From Dipteris shenzhenensis (Eukaryota > Polypodiophyta > Polypodiopsida > Gleicheniales), in NCBI GenBank assembly GCA_047967505.1, contig CM106539.1: a DNA stretch of 64,000 nucleotides; one strand, 5' to 3'. The position numbers were made by a program, and so were the translations under genes. This document shows positions 54,147-64,000 of this stretch, in pieces (position 1 is the stretch's first letter; the number at the start of each line of letters is the position of its first letter). The notes beneath the pieces were generated by a model. The model saw only the letters and a program-made list of their open reading frames with translations. It did not search any database and was not told where the DNA came from.

Positions 54147-56162
54147 ATGCTGCAAACGTATTCTACTAGCAGCTCTCTAGAAAGCTATGGATTCGCAGCT
54201 CCAATGGACGATCCTGTGAGGTGCTCAATAAGAGCTTACACCTCAATAGCTGTGGAGCTTTGCTTCCGCGCAGCAGGTGGAGGAAACGTCCTCACCTTCT
54301 GCGATCTATGGCTATGGCGACTCCTTTTCTTCATCCTCATCGCCTCCTCTCTCAACTTTGCCGCTGCACATCGTGCTCCTCCTCCTTCTTCCTCCTCCTC
54401 TTGCCCCTTGAACTTCGACCTCCTTCGTCCCCTCGATTACGTCGGCCAAAATGTCAGGAGCTCCCCCAGCTCTGCTTCAGCTCGCTGCATCAGTTTCATC
54501 CAAGCTCTGCAGTTCGTGCTGGTCGACTATGTTGCCCAGTCTGGCTTTTTCCTCGTCCCCAATGCGTCCGCCGAGGCTTGCTGGAACGCCTTTGACCAGC
54601 TGCTTAACTCTCTGGGCTCCCCCGTGAACGTCAGATCGCAGTGCAATCTCACCACTTCCTCAATAGCAGGAGGATCGAAAAGCTGCCAAAACATTACTTC
54701 ACTCCGAAGATTGGAGCTGATGGTACCCGCATCGGTTCGATCAGACATGTCCAGCAAATGCGTCAATACTTCCTTGGAACAACTGAGCAGCTGCTCCGTC
54801 TGCTACGCCGCTGTGGTGCAAGCTGCCAATACTTTCCTGTTTGGCACCGTAAATAGCGTCCAAAGTTGTCTTAACGTTGTGTCGCTCTATGTTGCTGCGA
54901 CGGTGCCCAACGCATCGAGGGCTGGCGCTGCTTCCTGCTTGTTTAGCATCCCGCTCCAAAACGACCAGCAACCCGATTACTTGAAGTACCTCTTCGGGTC
55001 AGTGGGAGCTTCAATTACCTTTCTTGCAATCTTGGGCTTGCTCTTGGCGGTCTACATTCGACACAGGAAGCTGAAAGTTGCAGAGAACAAGCGTGAGGTC
55101 CAGGCGAGCAAAGAAAAGATGGCCAGATCCAACAGCAATCTCGTATGGTACACCATGGATGAAATCAAGGCATCCACGAACAATTTCTCCACAGAAAACA
55201 TCGTCGGAGCGGGCGGGTTTGGAACTGTGTACAAAGGCACACTTCCAAACGGAGCAGAGATCGCAGTGAAGAGATTCAAGAACTGCTCGTCTGCGGGTGA
55301 CAACGAATTTTTCCATGAGGTAGAGGTGATCAGCACTGTAAAACACCGGAACCTGGTGCCTCTGAGGGGCTGCTGTGTGGACAAGACAGATGCAGCAGGC
55401 CATCAGCGCATAATAATATATGACTTCATGCCCAACGGCAGTTTACATGATCATCTCTTCACCAAAAAGACACTACTAGATTGGCCCAGACGGAGGAAGA
55501 TAGCTCTGGGAATCGTGAGAGGTTTGGCTTACCTTCACCAGGGAGTGCAACCCGCGATCATCCACAGAGACATCAAAGCCAGCAACATCCTGCTGGATGC
55601 CGATTGGAATGCTCGAGTAGCAGATTTTGGGCTAGCAAAGTTCACGCCAGAGGGAGCAACGCATGTGAGCACGCGAGTAGCTGGCACGCCAGGCTATCTA
55701 GCACCAGAGTACGTGCTATATGGACAGCTGACCGAGAAGAGCGATGTGTACAGCTGCGGAATAGTGCTGCTGGAGCTTTTCACAGGGAAGAAGGTTTTCA
55801 ATGTAATATCGCAGTGCGAGGGGTGCATCCTCATCACAGACTGGGCATGGTCCTTGGTAAAAATGGGAAGGATTGGAGATGCTGTGGATCCAAACATGGA
55901 GAATTTGGGGCCTACGAAGGTGGTGGAGAGATTTCTGCTTATAGCTCTTTTGTGCTCTCATCCACAGGTGCATTGCAGGCCTACTATAGATCTAGTCCTG
56001 AAAATCATGGAGAATGATCGACCTCTACCTGTCATACCTGAGCGTCCCATTCCCTATACTCTCGGAGTTCATGACATCGAGAAGGCTTCGAGTTCTTCGG
56101 GGGGTTTGTCCAGTGGCTCTGGTTTTCAGCCGTTCGCTTCTCAGGTCAGCATGGCCAGATAG
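54147..56162 (+). CDS. SPARK-domain receptor-like protein kinase, intronless
   Basis: 671 residues from the first in-frame ATG (54147); a second ATG at 54204 would give 652. An in-frame stop at 54087 bounds the frame. A hydrophobic segment at residues 56-74 is the likely signal sequence, rather far from the N-terminus, so the start is uncertain. The ectodomain (about 86-264) has ten Cys in the SPARK pattern (CPLNFD start, later CSVC) with several Asn glycosylation sites. One membrane helix lies at about 281-304. The cytoplasmic Ser/Thr kinase has the Gly loop GAGGFG (354-359), Lys375, HRDIKASN (His473-Asp475), DFG (493-495) and APE (519-521): complete, RD-type and probably active. It resembles Arabidopsis At1g11050 and the SPARK kinases tied to arbuscular mycorrhiza; the ligand is unknown. 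Codon use is more GC-rich than its surroundings. Confidence 0.93.
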   Translation: MLQTYSTSSSLESYGFAAPMDDPVRCSIRAYTSIAVELCFRAAGGGNVLTFCDLWLWRLLFFILIASSLNFAAAHRAPPPSSSSSCPLNFDLLRPLDYVGQNVRSSPSSASARCISFIQALQFVLVDYVAQSGFFLVPNASAEACWNAFDQLLNSLGSPVNVRSQCNLTTSSIAGGSKSCQNITSLRRLELMVPASVRSDMSSKCVNTSLEQLSSCSVCYAAVVQAANTFLFGTVNSVQSCLNVVSLYVAATVPNASRAGAASCLFSIPLQNDQQPDYLKYLFGSVGASITFLAILGLLLAVYIRHRKLKVAENKREVQASKEKMARSNSNLVWYTMDEIKASTNNFSTENIVGAGGFGTVYKGTLPNGAEIAVKRFKNCSSAGDNEFFHEVEVISTVKHRNLVPLRGCCVDKTDAAGHQRIIIYDFMPNGSLHDHLFTKKTLLDWPRRRKIALGIVRGLAYLHQGVQPAIIHRDIKASNILLDADWNARVADFGLAKFTPEGATHVSTRVAGTPGYLAPEYVLYGQLTEKSDVYSCGIVLLELFTGKKVFNVISQCEGCILITDWAWSLVKMGRIGDAVDPNMENLGPTKVVERFLLIALLCSHPQVHCRPTIDLVLKIMENDRPLPVIPERPIPYTLGVHDIEKASSSSGGLSSGSGFQPFASQVSMAR

Positions 56163-57986
56163 ATGATCATAGAATGTATCGATCATGAGCTTTACTGTCC
56201 AAAAAGTCTAATTGTATAAAAGATATAGCTTACTGCATAATTCATATCTCACCAGTCATCCATCTTGATCACAGTAGTATATGCTCATACACTCATGAGC
56301 TTTACATCAACAAAGCAAAAAGTCCAGCTCATGATTGGACTATTCGTATCCCTCCAGTCATCTTGATCAATTTAGAATTTTAGTTCTAGTTTCCACAGGA
56401 AGGGCTGCAAGCTTCTGTGTACATTGTTGAGTGACGTGGAGGCTGGACCGTGAAGCTTCTGTAATTTTGGCAAAGGAATGTATGTATTAGAAGCTTTGGA
56501 GGATGTTAAATGCAATCGAACTTCTTGCATGTTGCAAAATACCAACGCTCCTCCACTTTTATAAATTCAACAATTTTGTATTGTTCACTTAAAGCTCACC
56601 TCCACCATCGTCAGCCATGATGATCTTGGCAATATTGCATTTCTGGAGGGTTTTACATCCTATAATGTTCGGGAGCCACCCATGAGTCTATGATGTCGTC
56701 AATGGGTCAGCGGCTACCAGGGCAATCGAAGATTTTCCAACATTCCCATCGATTTTCTTGGTCGCAACAAGATCGACATAACATCGACCGTACGAAGACG
56801 GAATGGATGTGCTAGATGACATATAAACCTTCCCATCCACGACCCTCCCACATGAGTTCGAATTTCGCATGTATATGTCTATCTAAAGCAGTGAACTTGG
56901 AATCCACATGTTCATGATTCAAATCCATTATCATTCAAATTCAACATCGAGTATAAAATTTCATAAATATACAACTACCTTTAAATTCAAATCAATACGC
57001 ATAATTCAAAATGAAATCTTAAGCATAGTGGGATGGTGGATGGAGGTTTTTGGAATTAGCATAGATTTAGATGTCCATGGATAAAGGTGTTTAGATTAGA
57101 TTCAAAGTAGACTCATGGCTATCTCAATTTATCTCATTCTATACCTACCCCAATGGATGTCCAATTTAGAATGAACCTAGAGAGAAGGGTAACCATGGTA
57201 AATTATGGGTTGGCTACAACAATGGTTGTAAGGAACCAAAGCAAGGGCCAATGCTCTAGACCTTGTAAAAAAGAGGAGGAAAAGAGAGAAATACTCACAT
57301 TAACTCCCTTTGTCGATAAATTCATACGGGAGTCCACACTACATTCTTACACAATACATGGATCTCATACATAGGTTTCACTAAGTAACTTAGAAACCAA
57401 CTGAATTGTGCACATTTATGTAATCCCCATTTCTTTTTACTATGTTGCTTTCACATTTTGATCAAATAAAAGGCCATATTAGGAAAGTGGGAATATCCCA
57501 AATCCCACTTTTTTAGGGCTCACCATTTTAGTCCAAAAATGATAAATTTTGAAACGTCTTTTCTCGTATTGAACTCAATGCTATATGGAAACACTACATT
57601 TGTGAGTACATATTGAAGTTGGTACAACTGATAGGAACTGCATATTACCAACAATCTATTTTAACTCTTTTGTCATTGCCCACATGTTCAACTTGATGCA
57701 CTCGAATTCAATTATATTGCTTGTTTTGTAGATATTGCATTGAATTTTCTCTCTCTCCAGGTGCTTGCACATAATAACATAATCATTGCAACTGAAATTA
57801 TGAAAGTTCATAGATTGTATTTATATTGACAATGATCTATTTTCAAATGCTATACATTCATTTTTTCATTATTTTGTATTCAATCAGGTCATTAAAACTT
57901 CTAAAATAGGAAGTTTTAGACTAATGGGATATATGAACAAAAAATAAAACTAACAAATTTCTAGCAATAATAGACCAATGATATTA
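56163..57986. other. 3' flank of the kinase gene and AT-rich DNA, no gene seen
   Basis: About 1.8 kb. The first few hundred bases probably include the 3' untranslated region, with repeats of CATGAGCTTTAC near 56185 and 56297. No convincing polyadenylation signal was chosen. Further frames are short and AT-biased. Confidence 0.5.
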
Positions 57987-59399
57987 CATTATAGAGTTAA
58001 CATGAACAGGCCTAGAATCATATTCAATGAATAACTCATCTCTTGGAGCTATAATTTTTGTTGTAGTTATTATGTATAGTGTATGCGACTCATCTAATGT
58101 GGCACCTATATCATATTGATTCCATGGTTGCAAGCATAGAATGTAGTTCCAACATGCATTTGTCATTTTTATACAATATTTGGAGCTATTGTAAGGAGCT
58201 ACATTATAATTTTCGTGCTCATCTCCTAAAATCATTACCCTCTCAGTCTCTAGTTGTACTTGGTGATCCTTACAAATCATGTTATGCATTGCCCCAAAGA
58301 TTTCCATACACAAAAGTGCAATTGTGCTCCAATGTATGGAAACAAATTCACACCCGGTTGCATGCCGGAATGGATAAATAATCCTTTTCCTACACTTGGA
58401 TTTGTAGAGTCTTGGATGAGTATACTATATGTCTATTGAACACGAATGGCATTTCAATAAGTAGTGGAAGCTTCAGTGGCTAAATTTACAAAGATATCCG
58501 ATCATTGTTGTCCTGTCCTTTGGCAAAAATTTTGCTCATCCCATTCTACCCATCCCCCATTTAAGAACTAGGCTGACAACATGATGTCACATCACTAATA
58601 TATTAACGTGATCCAACAAAAAAAGAGCAAAAAGTTGTTTATATATATTGATAATAAAACATTTTAACATTGTGGATCCGTATTTCATCAACCTCCGATA
58701 GAGGTGTGTCAGCAAAAAATAAAGTTTTGAGCACCCTAGTGAGTCACAAGCATGAAAGCTTTTACAAGCAAAAAATTGGGAGTACCAAGTGAAAACAATT
58801 TCTGTATCATTTAGATTTAGTCCTCTTGCACCATGTCTCTCAACCAAGTTCTTTGCTATATACCAAGGAAGTTCCCCCTTTCCATTGGATAGAACCAAAC
58901 CAGAGCTCTATTCTTCCACTTAACCAAATCTGCAACTTGATTGGAGAGGTTTAATTCCCTCCTTACTTCGACCAAGTTTTCCATTTGAACTAGTCCCTAA
59001 TGCCAAAGTTGCCCCTAGCACTCTAATACTAGCTACTGTGATGAAGTCTCCATCATCAAGAAGTGCACTCTTGTGTATCATAGACACCTAGATGGAGTCC
59101 ACACTAATGAGTGCACCTTGCCTTGATAGAATTAGCTAACTTTTGATTGATTTAAAGGCATTCTAAATTGATTTCCAAAGTGCACTATGTTTAGTATAGT
59201 GGGGCTCAGGAGGACAAACAATAAAGAGAATAGGGTATTTTTTCCACTTCTGCACTCTTATGGGTGTGATCAGTGAGAAGTTCCTGCTCAAAAGTTGGGC
59301 ACAATCTAGGTCTACGTTCAAATGGTCATAATAATCCAAGTAGCTACAAGCTTAGCAGTAGCGTGTTAATATCAAAGACCCCTAATCCCCGTTCCCACT

Positions 59400-59995
59400 T
59401 CAGTCTAGTATAGAAACTCCATTTAAGCTTAGAGATTTTCTAATTCCCTCCCCACAAAATCTAGACCTTCATCTATTGATGATTCATAGATAAATTGACT
59501 TAAGACCATTTTCCTACCAGCTAAGTTTACTTGGGAGCCTCTCCATCTGTTCAGCTTTTTATTGAACCTTTCCATAACCCAATTCCATCTGTCCTTTAGG
59601 GAAATGTCAAAACCCATAGGTATACCTAAAAGTCTAAAAATATACCATTGGGTATCCTTTTGTAGCCTAGCTACTCAAGGAACAATTTGCTCCCACCACT
59701 AAATGTGGAGCACCTAGACTTTGTATGATTGATCAAAGGACCAGAGGCTTTGCAAAAGATATCAAGATGCTATATAACCCCTTTAACGTCTTGTTGAGTG
59801 TTTTCAGGGGTGAGGTTTGTGTCATCTACAAATTTTTTATTGACCAATTCTTTCCAGAGGGAAGTTCAATTCCTTTTAATCTACCTCCCTACAATCTTCC
59901 TTGGAGGAGCCATCCCAGAGCATCACCTACAACAACAGAAAGCAGGGGAGCTATGGGGTAACCCGTCTAATGGATCTTTCCAAAGAAAAGGGCTA
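59400..59995 (-). pseudogene. LINE-H reverse transcriptase remnant
   Basis: Segments in order on the minus strand: PLLSVVVGDALGWLLQ-like motif B region (about 59945), a KGIELPSG-like spacer, FVDDTNLTPEN motif C (about 59840, catalytic FVDD), DIFCKASGPLINHTKS (about 59760), then MGFDISLKDRWNWVMERF and KKLNRWRGSQVNLAGRKMVL of the thumb (59617-59480). Multiple frames, clearly dead. Confidence 0.75.
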
Positions 59996-60249
59996 TGTCA
60001 TCTCGCCATTGATATAGAATATTGTTAAAGCATCAAAATCCTAATGTAACAAACAAATACTAGTCCTAGTCCCATGTCCTAAAGGGCTTGTAGAAGAAAC
60101 TCCCATTCTAGCTATCATAAGCCTTATTAAAATATATCTCCACTTTGAAGGGGTCAGTTCTCTACCAGTTAACACATGAGTAACACATATATTGATGTGA
60201 GTAAATAAATTGGCTTGATTATCTTTTGTTTTTGTGCCCCTTCTTTAAC

Positions 60250-61000
60250 CTAGTATTGAGGCTTCTCACTGGAGTTGCTCTTTGAATAGGAAAGTCTCCT
60301 CTTCTTTTGAATTACTACCAAAGCCTTACTTTGAATAGTAAATTCTTTCTCAACTATTTGTGTGCTTGGGATCTCTTCCTTCCTCATTACCTTTTGTGAC
60401 ATGGCATCATCATTATTTATCTCATCCTCGAACTCCTTGGACCATGCTTGTTCCACCTCTTTGTTCTAATTCTCTTATATCCAAGCCTCTATTTCTTGAT
60501 CTTCCCCCAGAGTTCCAAAGGTGTTCTTTGATATGAATAACACCGAATGATACTAGTGCTAGCCTCAACTTCTTGCCCAATTCCTTGTCCTCTCTATTTA
60601 GAGGGAGTGCTAACAAGAGGCTTGTTGACCTTAAGAACCGCTTCATCTTTGAGACCATAGGAGGGGGCTAAGTTATCAACAATAGGCTTGATTTTTTCCT
60701 TCTTCTAAGGATAATTTTTCACTGTGTGGCTGGAAAGACCATACAAGAAGCAAGAGTTGGGGAGATTTTTATATAGTAATTATTGTTCCTTATAAATCTC
60801 ACCCCTTCTAAGGATGAGTAAAGTGTTGGAAAGTTCCTCAATGAGATCCAATTGCACACATACTTGGGGGTTCCCCCTCAGGTTTATGAATTGTTCCTTC
60901 TCTAATATTACCACCTCTCCTAGACACTAGAGAGAGAAGTGGCTTGGTTGTAGAGAGACAATGGCAGGTCCAATAGCTCCACCTAGACTGGTGCGATGGG
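60250..61000 (-). pseudogene. LINE-H ORF1 remnant with degenerate CCHC knuckle
   Basis: Near 60750 the minus strand encodes YKNLPNSCFLYGLSSHTVKN, which matches the LPxFCxxCGxxGH pattern of plant LINE ORF1 knuckles with the second and last Cys changed to Tyr. A preceding segment (about 60850) reads QLDLIEELSNTLLILRRGE, as in the family. Downstream frames 60658-60422 and 60456-60250 are Lys/Glu/Ser-rich, like ORF1 tails. Confidence 0.55.
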
Positions 61001-61299
61001 AAACGCTCGCGGAACCTGCAAATCCTTGAAAAACATAGCAACACTCTTTGAAAATATGCACAAACTCTCAAAACTCACAAACGGAAGAGACAGAACAAGC
61101 GTGCTTGGTACAATCTCCCCCCATAGGAGTGGTGCTCTCCTTCTACCTCCTATGTATTTATGTATATTTCCCCAAAAAGCTTTCGAGCAAAAAATCATAC
61201 AAAAGCCTCCTGTGCTTTCCTCCATGCACCCTTTTACAAAAAGCCCATCCACCTTCTAGAATAGCTAGATTTTTCTAAAAATAAAGCTTTTTCTAACTT

Positions 61300-61894
61300 T
61301 AGTTTATACACTTAGCCAAGCCACTAATATTCCAAAATTCAAATATGTACATAAGCTTTTGTAATATCAAAAATTAGGCATAAGCCTTATTCATCCCTGC
61401 ATCACTGGAGTTGTGCCTACGCACCCAAAATATGGCGGATCATGCTTGCCAGATGCCATTGCCCGATCAATTACTCTTACCTTGGATTCACACGATCAAT
61501 AGTAATGAAATATTTCAAGCATAAGATAACCTTGGAATTAATCACCACAATCAATCAACCTTTCAGTATTATAGCAATGCGAAATCAATAAATCACAGAT
61601 GAATGGTGCACACATGTGACACATACCATCTCATGGTGCACCTGATGCTACACATGAATAAAATCGTACGGATGGTGCACACATGCTACACATACCGTCA
61701 TCACGTAAGTGGTGCACACAATGCTACACACTCATATAGCCGCAGCTATATATCCAGCCATATAGGAGCACACATGCATCACTATGAAATAGCGAGCACA
61801 CATGCATCAGCTGCGCGACAAAAATGCTGTCCAGATCTCACTAAACTAAATACTGAAGGATTAAATTAATGGGATAATTCCAATTCTCGTAACA
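61300..61894 (-). repeat. Gypsy-I 3' LTR (outer edge undefined)
   Basis: On the minus strand a purine tract GCAAGAGGGA (about 61895-61904) is followed by TGTTACGAGAATTGG starting at 61894, a typical PPT-LTR junction for an element coming from the right. Inside are several GGTGCACACATG[C/T]-like words (61600-61810), a loose direct repeat. The far end is not determined because the partner LTR lies outside the window. Confidence 0.6.
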
Positions 61895-61945
61895 TCCCTC
61901 TTGCTTGAAATCGCATTTGCCCTCAATTGCGCAACAAAAAAGTAG

Positions 61946-62419
61946 TCAATAAATTAGGGTATTGGCAAAAATATCGCTTGGGCATCCACTCAGCATCCAC
62001 TTGGCATCCTCAATGGGGTGGTTCTTAACTGTAAAAAGATAAATAGGATATGAGTTTCCACGTCTCGTTTGAGTGATTTGTTGATCAATGATCTGGTCTG
62101 GCTCTAAGATCTGGGTCTCTCCTTGAAGCAATGGTGCATCGTCTAAAATAGCTCGAACTGGTGGGTCTCCATGGAAAGGTTTCAGGAGGTGCACATGAAA
62201 AGAATTATGAATTTTCCAATTGGGTGGTAATTTGAGCCGATAGGCATTGTCATTAATGCACTCCAAAACTTTAAAGGGACCATAGGATTTAGGGGCAAAC
62301 TTAACTACAGGATGTGTCTCAATACTCTTAAGTCTGCGCTTCTCAATACGTAACATAACTAGGTCACCTTCAGCAAATACAACTTTCTTTCTACCCTTGT
62401 TTGCATGTGCAATATACAC
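61946..62419 (-). pseudogene. Gypsy-I integrase C-terminus and chromodomain-like tail
   Basis: 157 codons: FAEGDLVMLRIEKRRLKS, SYGPFKVLECINDNAYRLKL (GPY/F module), NSFHVHLLKPFHGDPP, and then QILEPDQIIDQQITQTRRGN, YPIYLFTVKNHPIEDAKWM, which fits a retrotransposon chromodomain (aromatic positions and the DAKWM end). Such domains steer integration to particular chromatin. Confidence 0.82.
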
Positions 62420-63177
62420 AGCTTGAGCATGCTCGATATTCTTTTGACAGTAGCCGAAATGCTAGAGAAATCTTCAGTAAATCGATTAGCAGCCTCTACT
62501 TGGTGCTTAAGGCAGGTCAATGGAGTAGGAATGGTCTTTCCATTGACAATTTGGAATGGAGATTTGCTTGTAGTAGAGTGCTTATGTTGTTGTAGGCAAA
62601 TTATAATATGTGTATAAATTTGTCCCAGTTGCTTGGCTAACCAGACACGTAAGCACGTAACATGTCACAAATAGTTTTTTGTGTGACCTCGGTTTGGCCA
62701 TTAGACTCGAGATGAAAAGCAGTGGAAAAATCTAACTTTGTACCAAGATTATCAAAGAGTGCGGGTCCAGAAGTTACTACAAAATTTACTATCCCGGTCT
62801 GACACGATTACTTTTGGAAGGCCATGGTGTATAAAGATGTGCTTGATGAAAAAATGATCAACCTGAGGTGTGGTCAAGGTCTTCTTACAAGGAATAACGT
62901 AAGCCTGCTTGCTAAATCTATCAATGATAGTCCAAATCATATCAAAACCTGAGCTAGTTGTAGGAAATCTAGTAATAAAGTCCATAGAAATCTGCTCCCA
63001 TGGGCCATCAGGAATTGGTAAAGGCATAAGTAAACCTTGATATTTGCCCTTGTAGCTCTTGACTTTTTGATAAATAAGACATTGTGCAACAAAAGTTGCA
63101 ACATCAACTTTAAGATAAGGCCAGAAAAAATCTTGAATTACAATCTGATACATAGCAGCGATGCCTCTATGTCCCAT
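62420..63177 (-). pseudogene. Gypsy-I integrase
   Basis: Zinc-binding region starts MGHRGIAAMYQ with FFWPYLKVDV and a degraded C-L-I-Y-Q in place of C-x2-C-Q. Catalytic core: QISMDFITRFP (Asp), VIVSDRDSKFCSNFW (Asp); after a frameshift at about 62752, SNGQTEVTQ (Glu, about 62695). The DDE triad is therefore still encoded, but across two frames. Confidence 0.85.
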
Positions 63178-64000
63178 GTAGGATGGCTGATGTACCTTCT
63201 AGTACCAAGCATCGAAATGGTGCAGTGACACACAAGCGCTTTTTGTAGAATAGATAGTCATTATGAATGGAACACGAGGCCATAGGGGTGCTATTAGCTT
63301 GCTTAATCTTATGCCAAATTTTTGAAAAGTCTCGAACAGTAGGATAGTTTGCCTTCATAGGCTCAAAAGTGTCTCCCTTGATGACTGAGATATTATTTAT
63401 GCTAGGTCGACGGCTCAGTGCATCAAAAACTACATTGTCTTTTCCTGGTTGATATTGGATCATTGGTTTAAAGCTGTCAATAAAGGCAGCCCATTTAATG
63501 TGCCGATCCAAGATCACCAGCTGAGTAAGGAGATGTCTAAGACTCGGGTGATCAGTCTTAATGAGTAACTCAGAACCCATAAGATAGTGTTTCCAGAGTT
63601 TAAGGACATGCACCACAGCGGCTAATTCTTTATCATACGTGGAATAGTTTAGTTCTGCTAGTTTTAATTTACGTGACTCGAATGCAATTGGATGGTTATC
63701 TTGCATGAGCATAGCCCTAAAACCCTATCCACTAGCATCAGTAACCATGACAAAGAAGGGTCTCGTAAAGTCCGACATGGTCAAAACTGGTGTGTGCATC
63801 ATTGCACCCTTAAGTCATTGAAAGGCTAAAGTGTGCTACTCACCCCAAGAGAAAGCACGAGTCTTACGCAGTAGTTCGGTCAATGGATGTTCCTTGTGTG
63901 CAAATTTTCTAACAAATTTACAATAGAAACTACACAGACCTAGAAAAGATCGTAACTCATGGATATCTTTAGGCTATGGCCAGTTTACTATCACTTCTAC
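63167..64000 (-). pseudogene. Gypsy-I RT C-terminus and RNase H, partial at window edge
   Basis: RT connection near the edge reads LRSFLGLCSFYCKFVRKFA, then FVMVTDASG (RNase H Asp), a stop or two, and a long frame 63712-63167: HPIAFESRKLKLAELNYST, DKELAAVVHVLKLWKHYL, LIKTDHPSLRHLL and GKDNVVFDALSRRP. The rest of RT, protease and gag would lie beyond 64000. Confidence 0.88.

Larger units (their letters stand above)
58590..61050 (-). mobile_element. LINE-H: decayed LINE remnant
   Basis: Minus strand. An ORF1-like part with a degenerate knuckle lies at about 61000-60250, and RT with thumb at about 59990-59400; weaker thumb/zf-RVT-like sequence continues to about 58590. The endonuclease and the start of RT, about 2 kb in a complete LINE, are missing between 60250 and 59990. 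Stops and shifts are dense, so this is the oldest LINE in the window. Ends not defined. Confidence 0.68.
61895..64000 (-). mobile_element. Gypsy-I: chromovirus-type Gypsy, 3' half, runs off the window
   Basis: Minus strand, in order from the window edge: RT C-terminus (64000-63720), RNase H (63712-63167), integrase (63177-62420), integrase C-terminus with chromodomain-like end (62419-61946), PPT and LTR. Chromodomain at the integrase end defines the chromovirus branch of Gypsy. Frameshifts separate the parts, but each is well preserved. Confidence 0.88.

Noticed and set aside
55011-55973. Several minus-strand and alternate-frame ORFs inside the receptor kinase gene
   Set aside because: Shadows of the kinase coding sequence; the plus-strand frame has all kinase motifs in order.
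60838-61260. Overlapping frames on both strands near 61000-61260 as separate genes
   Set aside because: Short, overlapping and without motifs; the minus strand more likely belongs to the decayed ORF1 of LINE-H or its leader.
1-64000. tRNA, rRNA or organelle gene insertions
   Set aside because: I looked for tRNA-like boxes and rRNA signatures and recognised none; the TGGTATCAGAG words are retrotransposon primer sites, not tRNA genes.

Overview
This window is nuclear DNA of a land plant with a large, repeat-rich genome. The evidence is plant-type LINEs with CCHC ORF1 proteins, Copia and Gypsy LTR retrotransposons (a chromodomain Gypsy and a Tat-like Gypsy with two RNase H regions), a degenerate (CCCTAAA)n tract, and one intronless plant receptor-like kinase. 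I cannot name the species. The AT-rich intergenic DNA, heavy nesting of decayed elements and very low gene density suggest a fern, lycophyte, gymnosperm or similar repeat-laden lineage. I see no bacterial operon, CRISPR array or RNA gene.

Layout. 1-540: edge of a minus-strand Copia (PBS and LTR). 561-4022: LINE-1, minus strand, with ORF1, endonuclease and RT, joined at its 5' side to a (CA)n microsatellite. 4520-18237: a three-level nest. Old minus-strand Copia-A (RT-RNase H at 4520-5330, gag at 17499-18237) was split by Copia-B (6640-17493, minus, ATCCA target duplication on both sides). Copia-B carries Gypsy-C (8973-17254, plus, two 1882-bp LTRs). 18243-23793: Copia-D1 (plus, TSD GTGGG), inserted in the same Copia-A gag. 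23799-29992: repeat fragments, an approximately 850-bp G-rich block, a Gypsy RNase H fragment and an unrecognised protein-like region. 29998-35449: Copia-D2 (plus, TSD TAGAG), a young sibling of D1. 35455-42040: minus-strand Gypsy-E, with a retropepsin-like domain on the far side of its integrase. 42296-46735: LINE-F (plus). 47438-49896: LINE-G (minus), an internally deleted LINE with a 13-bp TSD. 49965-50920: degenerate telomere-like repeats, then a minisatellite of roughly 130-150 bp period. 54147-56162: the only convincing host gene, a SPARK-type receptor-like kinase preceded by AGCTATGGA-rich repeats. 58600-61100: LINE-H remnant (minus). 61300-64000: Gypsy-I, a chromovirus, minus strand, running off the end.

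How it fits together. Nearly everything is retrotransposon in various states of decay, and the nesting gives relative ages: Copia-A is oldest, then Copia-B, then Gypsy-C inside B. D1 is also younger than A, and D2 is the youngest (about 2% LTR divergence by eye against about 6% for D1). No element looks autonomous. D1 and D2 share two in-frame stop codons, so both were probably copied from an already defective, trans-mobilised parent, or the family reads through those stops. The window also holds an unusual number of perfect 29-55 bp tandem duplications. I found no undescribed defence-like or operon-like system; the most unusual items are the shared stops, the deleted-but-mobilised LINE, the displaced retropepsin domain and the unrecognised region at 29095-29989.
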